From: Camillea tinctor
Taxonomy: Eukaryota; Ascomycota; Sordariomycetes; Xylariales; Xylariaceae
Direction: 5' to 3'
Assembly (NCBI GenBank): GCA_022578605.1
Contig: MU394058.1
Location: 558,001 to 622,000, forward strand
DNA length: 64,000 nt
The translations under genes were made by a program, and so were the position numbers. The notes beneath the pieces were generated by a model. That model saw nothing but the letters and a program-made list of their open reading frames with translations, was not told the DNA's origin and ran no database searches. The first letter of the stretch is position 1, and every line of letters starts with the position of its first letter. This document shows, piece by piece, positions 33,912 through 45,785 of this stretch.

Positions 33912-35653
33912 TCAAGTTCGACAGGGATGTTCACAGTCTTCAAGGGTTCTCCCTGCAGCTAAGCACAGAACGAAAATGTGCAACCACCCAAGGAACCTCA
34001 AATGAAGAATTTTCTCGGCCACATTGAAATTGGACAGCTGAGTAGTTAAGTTCTTGTAAGTGCAACAGGCAATTTTTACGAGCAGACGCATGTATAGCTT
34101 TTGTGTTTGATAAGAGATTGCATAATCCGTATTCGAGCCTATGATCTATTGAATGTGGTAAGTTGAAAAACAGCAAGGCGATGCGTCGCTTTTATTGGCT
34201 ATACACGAACTCTCAGATTTATGTAACTAGGTAAATGACTAAGTGAATGAAATATTATTTTTATGCATTGGTCCCCTTCTAAATGGCATAATTCCTTCGT
34301 AAAATACTTCGTAAAATACATAACCTACGAAATTTCAAGGGTGGCATCCTAGATCATGGGTTGCTAGGTAGTAAGTATGCACCTCGTAAGGGAGTGAAGA
34401 GAGTGTTCGTAAAGGTAGCAGGAGTAGATGTAGTTCTAGTCCCCTACACACCATGATGATTACTAGTAGTAGGTACCTAGTACCTACTTGAGGACTCATC
34501 TCACAGTGGCTGGATATGGCTGAGTCTGTGGCTCGAACTACATAGAGCGACTTAGTTGGCAGGTTTGTCAGACCTACGATAGCCCTAATATAAATTAAGG
34601 CATGTAGCTGATTATAATTATTACATAAGGTCAGTGTGGACTATGTAGTTGTCGGGGACTAGGAAGAAACAAAAAGAAATACTTGTATATAGGTAACGGT
34701 GACATCCATAGTTGTAGTCAGTTCCTCGCACAACAACGTAGTGATTACCTAAGCGCTTGCTTGGTCCCTCGTGACGGTAGTGATGATAATTGTGAATGGG
34801 CATGTATTGGCAAGGATACTGCATGTTAACTATCAATATAGGTAGCGAATACTATTTACATCAGGGACCCAGCTTCTTAATGTGTACCCATGTGTTCCAC
34901 TTACTTAAGTAGACAAATTCCGCAGTTCACACCTGCAGTGTGGATGTACCTAAAGAATGACCTCTGTCAGTTTCATTATAACATTTACCTTTTTCTTCAA
35001 TCCTGCCGCATGGGTTTTTGCTATAGCAATGATTTCTATACGAAGCTTGTTTCAACAGCAGTGAAGAGACAATTAGGGTTCTCAGTGTTAGACCTAATCG
35101 AAAATCGACCACATGTGTATATGTAACATAATGGAGTAGATTTCATCTTTTCTAATAAAATACCTGCTACTACATCACTATCTTATACCCGGTGGACAAT
35201 CAGAGTTTTCTGAGATATCATAGCACCAGAGGAGCACTAGCTATGGCAAACTAAATTATGTATGCCATGAGAATCCGCTTATTATGGATTCGAATCTGCT
35301 GAAGGTCTTTCTAAGCGGCAGAGTTTATCATAACCAAGGCAAGGTTATGGTAATACTGGTTAATATTAAGTTATCTTAGTTGAGAGATATTATTGAAGGT
35401 CTTCGAGGTTCATGTTACGTCCCAGCCAGAGGGGTAACTATATACTACACAATTGGGGCACAATAGCCACTTGGTCATTGTGAGAATCCTTTGTCTCATG
35501 GTACAGGGGGTTGCTTAACACTCATTTGTAACAGATAAACTCTCAGCTCTGGTAATGATTGTATTACGGTAACAAGCAAAAGCATAATCTGGATGAGAGT
35601 GGATCAGATGGTGTTGTATTTCAAGCTCTGAGAAATGTGTGGAAGAAGCGTCC
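33912..35653. other. Gene-poor region, nothing recognised
   Basis: No supported gene. TACCTAGTACCTA-type words occur near 34470-34500. Short frames on both strands lack splice or family support. Confidence 0.45.
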
Positions 35654-35734
35654 TATAGGAGCTTCGCCCCACAGTTCCTGAGAGCGCATACTGACCCCTT
35701 TATATCTTTAATTTATATGTGTGGCAGCTTCATA
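35654..35734 (-). repeat. Dispersed repeat, 82 bp unit, copy D
   Basis: The reverse complement matches the 82 bp palindromic-ended unit at 23927-24008 over its whole length (GGAGCTTCGCCCCA at one end, GTGGCAGCTT at the other). The second half of the element is absent. Confidence 0.6.
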
Positions 35735-35816
35735 GATTGTATTATCCAAATAGCAAAGTATCATGTTACAGCCAAGGGGTGATATACCTAGGTATATATT
35801 ATAGAATTGTGGTACT

Positions 35817-35922
35817 GAACTGGAGATAGAGGGGACCCCCTACCAACAGTTGTGTGAGGCTGTGAGGGACTGCAATCTATATACACAGGAATGTGGTCCC
35901 TAGTTCCCCTAGTACCCACAAC
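35817..35922 (+). repeat. Dispersed repeat, short copy of the 2197 element
   Basis: Matches both ends of 2197-2473 but lacks its roughly 170 bp middle. Shared words include ACCAACAGTTGT, GAGGCTGTGAGGGA and AATCTATATACACAGGA. Whether the middle was inserted there or lost here cannot be told. Confidence 0.55.
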
Positions 35923-36422
35923 AGTACTATAGCTAGTCAGTCATTGTGCTCTTTTTGCTTACTACATTCTTTTTGCCCAACCCAACTATGACATAGAGTA
36001 TGTTGTCGATAATGGCTATGTATAAGGATCTGGTAATCCCTCAAATAGGGGTCCCCCGTATGGCCGGGGTTATAGTATGTTCATTTCATAAGTCAACTGT
36101 TCACGCCTGTTATACACATACTTAGGACTCCCTTACATGCGAGTCTCTAGTGTAGTACATGAGACTCAATGAGAGGGAAGTTCCAAATTCCAATAAGTGG
36201 AATTGTATGTTATAGATTCTATCGCTTACAGGATTGACACGATCGGAATTCTCCATTCAATCATTCCTTTGGTTTGTTTAAAACTTACCTTAAGATAGAT
36301 ATCTGTCAAAGAAGGGGTAGGATCTCTCAGGAGGTATTTTTACACCATTATCCCTACAATTATTGTGACTTGAGTAGCTGAAGAACTGAACTCTTAGTTT
36401 AGAAAACAGAACAAATAAGCTG

Positions 36423-36548
36423 TTTGTGTATAAACAAGCCACACTTCTCTGCGTGATTACCTAGGTAGTTTAGCTCTTTGCGTAAGAATAATAACGTTTA
36501 CCTTTATTTAGGGGCTTGCATTGTGACAAGTAATACCTAAATAGATAT
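36423..36548 (+). repeat. Degraded dispersed repeat, second copy
   Basis: Partner of 30568-30686, same orientation and diverged mainly by transitions. Confidence 0.45.
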
Positions 36549-36829
36549 CAGAAAATTGCACAATCAAGTTAGTAGAATTTCAAGACTAAATAAAGGGTAA
36601 AGTTCATTAGCATCTACTAAATAAACACGAAAAAGTAGATTATATAGTATTAACGGGCTTTTGTTATTACTTGTTGTTAGTATTTAATGTAGGTTCATTA
36701 TAATGGTTACCAAAGTGAAGTGTGAAGCATTTTGAATAAATAGTGCAGACAGAAATTTATATTATTGCGATCACAATGTGGGGTGGTTGCTTTACGGTTT
36801 GTACATAAATAAGCGTGACGCAGATCATC

Positions 36830-36912
36830 GGCCGGTTAGCGTAATGGTAACGCGTCACTTTCCGGTTCACGGAGATTGGTGAAGATTGCGGGTTCGAGTC
36901 CCGTGCTGGTCG
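36830..36912 (+). tRNA. tRNA-Arg (anticodon CCG) with 11 nt intron
   Basis: The 83 nt cloverleaf folds as follows: acceptor GGCCGGT/GCTGGTC (three G-U pairs), D arm GCGT...ACGC, anticodon stem TCACT/GGTGA, T arm GCGGG-TTCGAGT-CCCGT. The loop between the anticodon stem strands is 18 nt. Placing the standard 7 nt loop leaves an 11 nt intron at 36866-36876, immediately 3' of position 37, the canonical site. The anticodon is then CCG (36862-36864), which reads CGG Arg codons. The D arm and the AAGATT before the T arm match fungal Arg tRNAs. CCA is not encoded, as expected. Confidence 0.88.
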
Positions 36913-38367
36913 CATATTTTTATTTTATTGCCTATTCAATCAATCACACACAAGTTGGTGGCCTCTTTTTGTTTTGCCCCTATTATCTATCTACCTATAA
37001 TATTAATCATGTTACTGTGATTCTAACCAACGGAGAATGACTAACTACGCTCTCTCTCTCTCCTCTTAGGGAAGGAACAAAGAGTATTTTTCAGTATAAT
37101 AAGGAACAGTCAGTACCTAGCTAGTTTCAAGGTTTTACTGACAACATAATAAATAGCAAGTGGGTGTCTAAATTTTTACTCGATTAATTGTGGCTAATAT
37201 ATAAAAAGTAAACCAATACCTAGTAGCCAATAGCAGGTTAAAACTTCACGATATATAATAATAACAATCTCAGAATGTATATACTAAATACACACACCTG
37301 GCTATATAGAAATACTTTTATTTGTATCCTTCGTTGGTTGAGTGACACGCAGAGAATAAACTACCTAATTTATAAGTAGAAGCTTGTGTATCAAAGGAAG
37401 AAGGGACTTAGATAGAGCTTTGCTTTTGAGTTGCCAAACTCCTATGTCTATGTGATAGACCTCTGCATGTACTTAAAGATTCTATGAATGTTTCATACAC
37501 GATAAGATATGAACATGCAAATATAGCATACAGTAATTTTACAAATTTCAATGTAAAGTTTGTGTAGAACACAGCGTAGATACTTGGTTTAACTTCCTCG
37601 TGTTAGTAAATATCTGAAAATTGATCTTATGCTTTCAGTTTCGAAGAGCGATACGTAGTAATATAGGTTATATGATATTCAAAGCTTGTAGGGGTTAGGA
37701 TCATTCCTTTCACTATTCTATTGAATTTGGCCGACTACATATTCTAGTTCCTTGTCTGTGGCATAGAAATCGTCTCGTTCTTTACCACTCAACACTGCAA
37801 AACTGTTTCTATCGTATTATTAAAGGAAAAATATGACACCTAGTCACATCTGAGACCGGCTTGATCATCCACCGTACCTTCGTCCAAAGGGGGTTAAAGA
37901 TCAACATCCATCCCGTCCCATCAGCCTTGTGTAGCCATAAGCTCGTTTTCTAACCAATATCCATGTGAAGTGTGTATAGCCAAGAGAAGCATATAGCTTT
38001 TAGTGACTAAGGGAAATCTTGTTTTGTGTGAAGCTGAAAATTGACTGATCATAGGGCCATGCATGATAGAATACACCACATCATATATACCGAGGTAGGA
38101 AGCTTGGCTTTATAGAAATTGACTATTTTCAACTTTCATTGCCAATATCCATGAATATTCCACGTCATATGCACCACCATCCATGTTACATGCCCTATCA
38201 AGGATTGACGTAGATGGGGGATACACAAGGACTTAATTCAAATAATGAACAAGCCTTAGGAGCTGCGAAAGTATATTAACTCTATAACTTCCAGTGAAAT
38301 ACCTTCTATTATGTACTACGTTTAACTTTCAAATTTTGTTGATAGGCCCCCAAAATTGGATTCTAAA
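36913..38367. other. Intergenic, no gene seen
   Basis: AT-rich sequence between the tRNA and the pyranose oxidase gene. Its right end must contain that gene's promoter. No other element was recognised. Confidence 0.45.
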
Positions 38368-40226
38368 ATGTCTTTACCAATTGGAGTAGACACCGCTGTT
38401 GGAAACGAGGATGTTTCAGTTATCGAAACTGAGGTTGTAGTGATTGGGTCTGGGCCAACTGGTGCTACATACGCCCGCAAACTTGTTGATGCCGGAATCC
38501 AAGTTTACATGGTGGAAATTGGAGCTCAGTAGGTTGTCATGTATTGATCAGTTTCATCATGGCTAAAAATATCTCAGGGAAACCTTGATTCCAGGAGACC
38601 ACAAGAAAAATAACTATATTGTTCAGAAAAACTTGAACAACTTCATCAAGTAAGTATTCAAAAGCCTATGCGAAGAATCACTTCATATCAGCCGCTCAAT
38701 GTCCATTAGTATAGTCAATGGGGAGCTTGATGAGTTGTCGGTCCCAACTAATAAGCAATCGGTGCCTTCGTTGGACCCGTCCGTTTGGTCAATTGATCCT
38801 CACCAGGGCACCATTGCCAATGGTCAAAACCCATTTCAAGATGCGTATTACAACATCCCTTCCGCAGCCGCAAGCCGGACTGTTGGCGGGATGGGGTCAC
38901 ACTGGACATGTTGTACACCACGTCAACACCCAAAGCTCGAGAGATCCAACCTCTTCAACAGCGAAGAATGGGACCGTCTATATACTGAAGCAGAGGAACG
39001 CATCAAGACCAACAGCACAATTTTTGAAGACTCGATCCGTCACCAGCTTGTCAAACATGTACTCCAAGACTACACTTATGGCCACGGAGAGAGAGAGTTC
39101 ATTCCCATGCCATTGGCAGTACAGAAATTCCCTGACCAGACATACCTTGAATGGTCTTGCCCTGCTACTGTATTTGGCCACATCACCCGGACCCCTGATC
39201 GCCCTGGGAGTAAGCTGTTTACACTACGTCCACAGGCTAGGTGTACTAGATTGATTCGGAACAAAATGGAGGGTCCGAATTCTGGCGTTGTAGAAGCTGC
39301 TCTCTGTAAAGACCTCAAAACTAACAAGCCGTTCATCGTTCGAGCAAAGAAGTACGTCATAGCTGCAGGCGCAGTGCTAACCCCTGGGATCATGTTCAAC
39401 TCGGGATGGGATGACAACTCAAACGAATTGCCAGCACTAGTGAGTCTAACAATTCGCGTTCATATAATGTCTCGACCAACTGACAGATATATATCTATAG
39501 GGACGTTATCTCACGGAGCAGACCATGGCTTTTTGTCAGGTTATCTTGTCTCGTGACCTAGTGGACAAAATTCCCAAAGACCCATATAACCTTGGATGGA
39601 AGGAAAAAGTCGAAAGACACATGGCGCGTCATCCTAAGGACGTGCTACCTATCCCCTTCAATGATATGGACCCACAGGTTTATACCCCCTTATCTGAGAA
39701 TTACCCTTGGCACACACAGATCCATCGGGATGCCTTTTCATACGGTCAAGTCCCCGCAACCGTCGACCAGCGGTTGATCGTTGACCTCCGATGGTTCACG
39801 TGGGTATCTCCGGAGAAGAAGAACTGTGTCTCCTTTTCGCATGAGATCACTGATCAGTTCGGCATGCCGCAACCCACGTTCAACTTTCAGGTTCCACGTG
39901 AAGATGCCCGGCGTGCTCATGACATGATTGAGGACATGTGTAATGTAGCGTCGAAGCTTGGCGGGTACCTTCCAGGTGCTGAACCTAAGATGCTACAACC
40001 AGGGAGCGCGATACATATCAGTGGCACCACACGTGCCGGAACTAGTAAGGAAGATAGTGTCTGTGACCGCTATGGGCGGGTTTGGGGGACCGATAATGTA
40101 GTCGTAGGTGGCTGCAATGTAATTCCCACAGGAGCAGCTTGCAATCCTACGCTCACAGCTATCTGTTTTGCCATTGCGGGAGCTGACAAGATCATCGAGG
40201 AGCTATCGCCGAAAAATAAGGCTTAA
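38368..40226 (+). CDS. Pyranose 2-oxidase-like flavoprotein (GMC superfamily)
   Basis: Four exons are inferred: 38368-38528, 38578-38649, 38710-39439 and 39501-40226, giving 562 aa. The first two exons are short but carry the FAD-binding motif VVVIGSGPTG (glycines 27-32) and the following acidic residue of the Rossmann fold. Residues about 134-145 read TVGGMGSHWTCC; in pyranose 2-oxidases the His of this HWT motif (here His142) binds FAD covalently. The C-terminal pair expected for catalysis is present: His493 in AIHISGTT and Asn536 in AACNPTLT, 43 residues apart. The enzyme would oxidise aldopyranoses at C2 with O2 or quinones. No signal peptide is visible. It is slightly shorter than basidiomycete enzymes (about 620 aa). 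The permease pseudogene converges on it, 176 bp away. The glucose or other substrate is not determinable here. Confidence 0.87.
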
Positions 40227-41128
40227 TAGGTCAAGGGTTACATAATGCATGGATTCGTATGGCCTTTTCTGTCCTCCCCTCTTTCTGTGAGACAGAAAAG
40301 GGGGATCCCACCAACTAGCCCTATTATGACATTCTGGAGATTAGTTGAACCTAGCTTTATCTTTCCTAAATTAGTTTATTCTTCTCCTGTGCGCTAGGCT
40401 CTCTAAATCTGGTATCTGAATTCAAGTGACCTATCAGTATGTTCTTCTGGTGGAGAGACTCTGCCCTCCACTAGAGCCATATCCTTCGCCCGCTGTCGAG
40501 TCTCATAGGTCCACCTTACTAACCACCATCCAAACCAGGCAAATGTTAAACAACCCAGGGACCACGCATGGCCAAGTGTGAACGCAGGTGCAGCATCAGA
40601 CTGGTATATTTGACCCGAGACGACTCCGCCAATGTTGGTCAGTGTTAATAAGATACCGAGGCTAGCCGCCCGCTTCCCGTCAGGGGCACAGTTCCCAGAT
40701 AGCCAAGCACTGGATATAATGTTGTATCAGCACACAATCCTAATGGTATTATTCAAATATTTGATATACTTCTACCGACATATCAGTAATATAAGTTGAA
40801 ATAGGACTCACATGTTACCTCCAGTACACAAGAAGCAAGCTGTGGCAATGAGATATGTACCGATATACTGAACTGAGGGGGGCACATCGCAAAGTAGGAT
40901 AGCATAGCCAGCCACCCCAAAAGGTGCACAGATGACCAGTGGGAGGAAGCGTTTGTTATATTTGTCTGACAATATAGCACCAATTGCATATACAAGAGCC
41001 CCCCATATGTTGACTGGGATGACCAGATATTGTGCTTGGACTGTCGAATACTAAAACCCTTCTTTGATTATAATAGGGAGGAACGTGCTAAATCCTAAAC
41101 ACCATAACTAAGTAACATTAAAAGTATA

Positions 41129-44100
41129 TCGCCATGGTGTTAAAAGAAAGTATAAAAAAAATAAAATTTCTTAAGGCAAATACTTATAAATACTAAAAAA
41201 CTATTAACTGCTATACACACACCGTTTTATTAATACTTATATATAATTTTTTTGTTTTTGTAATTATTTAAACTTTTATAATATTGTCGCAAAGCTTTAT
41301 TTGCTTTAAGTTTACTATGCTTAACATACCTGCACGTGTTTAGTAATTAACACACTGCCGAGCTATTTAAAAATAAGCGCTAATTTTAATGTTTTAATTA
41401 ATTATTTTAAAAAGTAAATAAAGTAATTGCTACGAAGATTTAAACTTAGCTTTTTATTTAATAGATTTTTTAAGTTTTATGCGCGATTTTATTATAAATA
41501 CTCTTTTTATTTTCGTTATTTTGCTTTTATAAAGCCTTAATTTACCTTTTAGTTTGCTTAATTTAAATATTTAGATATATAAATAAATATACTTTATTGC
41601 TTTTTTTGCTTTTATTTTTACTTTTGCTTTCGTTGCTAGTTTTATAAGCATATTATAGTTGCGTAAAACTACAATATTAAATTTTTTATTACTATTTGTT
41701 AGCTAATGTTTTATAAAGGTTTTTGTTAGTACTATTTTTTTTAGCTTTAAATTTATATTTATTTTTTTTAACTTAAGCGCAAAGTTACTTTTTTTTGCAT
41801 TAAGTAATAATTTAATTAATTTAAACATTAATTTTTAAAATTTATTAACGTTAAGTTGCTTTAAGCTTAACGCAAAATTGGTTTTTTTTATATATTTTCG
41901 GTGTATTTTTACTGCTGAAAAATTTTTAAATAAATTAAGAAAGTTTAGTTTTTAACATTTTTATGCTTATTATAAAAAACATAAAAATAGCACTTTATAT
42001 TTTTATATAATAAGTAAATAGCTTTATAAAAAATAAATTTACAATTTTTAGCACTTTAATATTAAGCGGTTTTATTTAAATATTAATTTTATTAAAAATA
42101 AAATTACTGCTTAAAAATACTTATATAAAAAAAAATTTAAATATATTAGTAAAAATATAAAGTAACTACGCAGTTACGCTAAAAAAGTTAAGTAGGACTT
42201 TTAAGTTAAAGTTTTTACGTTAAAAACGCAAAAAAAAATTTTTAAAAAGTTTAAAAAATGTGCTTTATAAAATTTAATTTTGCACTTTTTAATAGTAAGC
42301 AATTATATAAACTAAAAGTAAAAATTAACAATTTTATTATATGTTTTATTAAAGTTAAATAAAATTTAAAATTTCTTAAAAAAAATTTAAAAGTAAAAAA
42401 AAAAAAACTTTTTTAAAAAACTAAATAAATATTTTTTAAGTTGTTTTACTTAACGCAAAAAAAGTCTTTTTTTCCTTAAAAAGGCCTTTTTTAAAGGACT
42501 TTTTTTTTTTATAAAAAGCCCTTCTTTTTTTAGCTTAAAAGCGCTAGTTTTAAGTAATAATAAGTTAAACTAGTATTAATTTACGCATTGCAAAGTAAAT
42601 TTTTTTTAAAAGCTTTTTTTTTTCCTTTAAAGAAGCCTTGCTTTTTTATTTTTTTTCTTTTTTTTGTTAGCATAAGCTAAAACTGGCTTTTTTGCTTTTA
42701 AAATCTTAATATATATATTAACATAATATTTTTAAAACGCCTTTGTATATTATGCCTATATAAAAAAACCCGTTTTTTTAAAATAATATAAGCTTAATTA
42801 CTTAAGCTATACTATTATATAGCAAAAATATAAAACGTTAAATTAATAAATAAAATTATTAACTATATAATAATAAATAACATTTTTTTTAATTATAAAA
42901 AACTTAACTAGTTTTATAAGTAAATTTTAAAATGTTAAATTACTTTTTTAATAATAAATAAATATATATACTTAATAAGCTTTATTAACTAGTTTTTACT
43001 TTATATTTACTTATTTAATTAAAATTTACAGCACTATTTATACGTAAATATAAAGTAGCTAAAAAAAATTGCACGTTTATAAAGATTACGTTTTTATTAT
43101 TTATTAAGTAAAAAGGTTTAAAAATGTTTAATAGTAAAACGAAAGCATTAAATTAATTTATTAAAAATATAAAAGCAAATAGTAGCTTTTAATAAAGATG
43201 TAAATAAATTTTTTTTTAATAAAAAAAAAATAATTAAAGTTTTTTTCTTTTTTTTTTATATAATTAATTTTAAAAATAAAAATTTATTACTTTATTTATT
43301 TACGCTTTTATTAAACAAATACCGATAAAAATCAATTTATTACTATTAAGAAAATTTCGAAACATAGCATTTTTTTGCACTTAATAAATAAAAGTAAATA
43401 AATTTTTAATTTTTAAAGCTAAAAAAGCAACATTAAAGTCTTTATTTATTAATTTAAAAGTTAATTTTAAAATATTAAACATAAGCTTTATATTAAATTA
43501 AAAAGTAAATATAGCAATATGTGGTTTTTTTTTATAAAAAAACTTAGTTTTTTTATTTTTTTTATTATTATTAGCAAAAATTTTTAAAGCTTTATGCTTG
43601 TTAAGCTTAAAATTTGTATTTATATGCTTTATTTTAGCAATAATATTATTTATACTACTTTATATAAACTGCTTTGCAGTAAAAAAAAAAACGTATATTA
43701 ATGCTATAATATAAAAATTATACTTTATATTACTTTTTTTTTTAATATAGTAAAAACCGTTAACATTATTATTACGTGCTTTTAGCATTTTTTAAATAAG
43801 TAACTATATATTAAACGGATAAAATTATAAATTGAAATTAATATAAAAATATTAATATCGATTTAAAACAATATTGTGCTTTTATTTTTTATTTATAAAC
43901 CGAAAAAAACAAAAATAAGCATTATTTTTTAAAAAAAAAAAAAACTTTGCTAATAACGCATAATATTTTATTTTACTACTAATAGCTAAAACGCTTTTAA
44001 AACTAGCTTTAATAAAACTAATTTTGCGTATAAATACATACTGCTTATTTTTTAACTTTAACTGCAACATTTTAAAAATAAAGTAAGTATAATTAGCAGT

Positions 44101-45785
44101 ACTTTATTAAGTAAAAACGCAAATATTATAAAAACGCAATATATAAAGTTTTATTAAAAAGTTTAAATTTTAAATAAAAACTTCGTTATTATTATAACAA
44201 ATACTTATAAAAATATTAATATTAAAAAGTAAAAATTTTATATTATAATTTTTAGCATATATATTATATTTAGCAAAAGTAATATTATTATTATTAATTA
44301 TTTTTATTTTATTGTTTTATTAACGTTGCATTAAGGTTTTAACGTATTTAACGAAATTGTAAAACGCGTAATTGCTTTAAAAGTGCTATTTTTAGCTATA
44401 TTTATATTTATAAAGCATAATTGCTATTTGCGTTACAAATAAGTAAAGTTATAAGTAAAAGTAGTAAAAATTTTAATATAACTATGTATAAAACGCGCTT
44501 TATTAAAGTAAAAAAAATAATACGTTTATTAATTAAAAGTAAAAAGCAATTAATAGCATTTTTATATAAAAAAGCGTTATTATTGCAATTAAATATAATA
44601 GCGCGCTAAATAAATATAATGCTATTAATTTTAAAAATTTTATGCAATTAAACTAAAAAGTATATTAATTAAACTAATTAAATTAAAATTAATATCGTTA
44701 GTTTTATTAAAGTTAAAAGTAACGAACAATATAAAATAAAGCTGTTTATTTAAAAGTACAATAAAAAAGGCTATTTATTAAAACAAAAAGCCGTTTTTAT
44801 CTTTAAAACAATAAGTTTTAAACTTAATAACGCTAATAATATCGACGCTAATAGCCTGTATATTAAATTATTTCGTATAACGATTAACGCTGTAAAAAGC
44901 AACAATACTTAAAACGCCTATATCTAGATCGAAAGCTTTAATATATACTTAATTTAAATGCAGCAAAATAACACAATAAATACAATAAAAGCCCACAAAA
45001 TGTAAACTATTAAATATAAGTTAATGCGTATAAAAAGAAATAAAAGTTTTTTAATAATAGTTAAAAAACTTAAAATTAAAAGTAATAGCTAAAAAAAAAA
45101 AAAAAAAAAAGGAAATAAAGTAAAAAACGAATTAAATAATTAAAGCATACTATTAATAAAAATAAAAAAAATAAAAATAGTAAAAAAAAAACTATAAATA
45201 AAAAAAAAAGCAAAAAATATATAAATATGCGCATAAAAGCACCAAAAACAGTAAATAACGTTAAAAAAAATAATAAGTATTAGTGTAAATAAGAAAAAAT
45301 TAAAAAAAGTTACATTATAAAATTATGCAATTAAAAAATCATACAATAAATTAAAAATACGAACTAATCAACATTTATGCAAAAAATAACTAATTGCATA
45401 TAAAAAATAAAACTAACTTTATATAGCTATTAAAACTCGACTTATAAATACGCTTTAACTACTATATAGCTATTAAAGCTTAACTTATAAACACGCTTTA
45501 ATAAAAACATAAAATAAGCTAAAACTAATAATATATTATTATAAACAGCTAATAACTAACTGCATATAAAAAATAAAACCAGCTTTGCGCAGCTATTAAA
45601 ACACGACTTATAAACACTATTAAACCTGCATTACGCGGAATTAAAACGACTATTAAAGTAATAATAATAAATAAAAACTTTAAAAAAAGCAAAGCTTTCT
45701 TATTTTTAAGCGTGTAATTAGTTAATTCGCTTAAATTTTAATGTAATGCAACGTTAAAGACTTTAAGACACCAACACCATGGCTG
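41129..45785. mobile_element. RIP-degraded transposable element, 4657 bp, inside a permease intron
   Basis: Extremely AT-rich. In sampled stretches C is almost never followed by A while CG and CT survive, the RIP signature. The ends carry an 11 bp inverted repeat, GCCATGGTGTT (41131-41141) and AACACCATGGC (45773-45783). TA lies just outside each end, consistent with a TA-duplicating (Tc1/mariner/pogo-like) element, although 4.7 kb is long for that class and nested insertions are possible. No intact frame survives; short frames at 43882 and 44421 are Lys/Asn/Ile-rich accidents. Direct repeats lie near the right end (45388-45617). Confidence 0.78.
45388..45617. repeat. Subterminal direct repeats inside the RIP-degraded element
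   Basis: Two 64 bp copies (45388-45451 and 45554-45617), plus a partial copy at about 45462-45500. The two full copies differ at about nine positions, nearly all C/T or A/G: for example TTTATATAGC in the first against TTTGCGCAGC in the second. Confidence 0.65.

Noticed and set aside
43882..44609. Lys/Asn/Ile-rich short frames in the AT-rich block
   Set aside because: Codon content is what RIP-degraded DNA gives by chance; the sequence is inside the degraded element.
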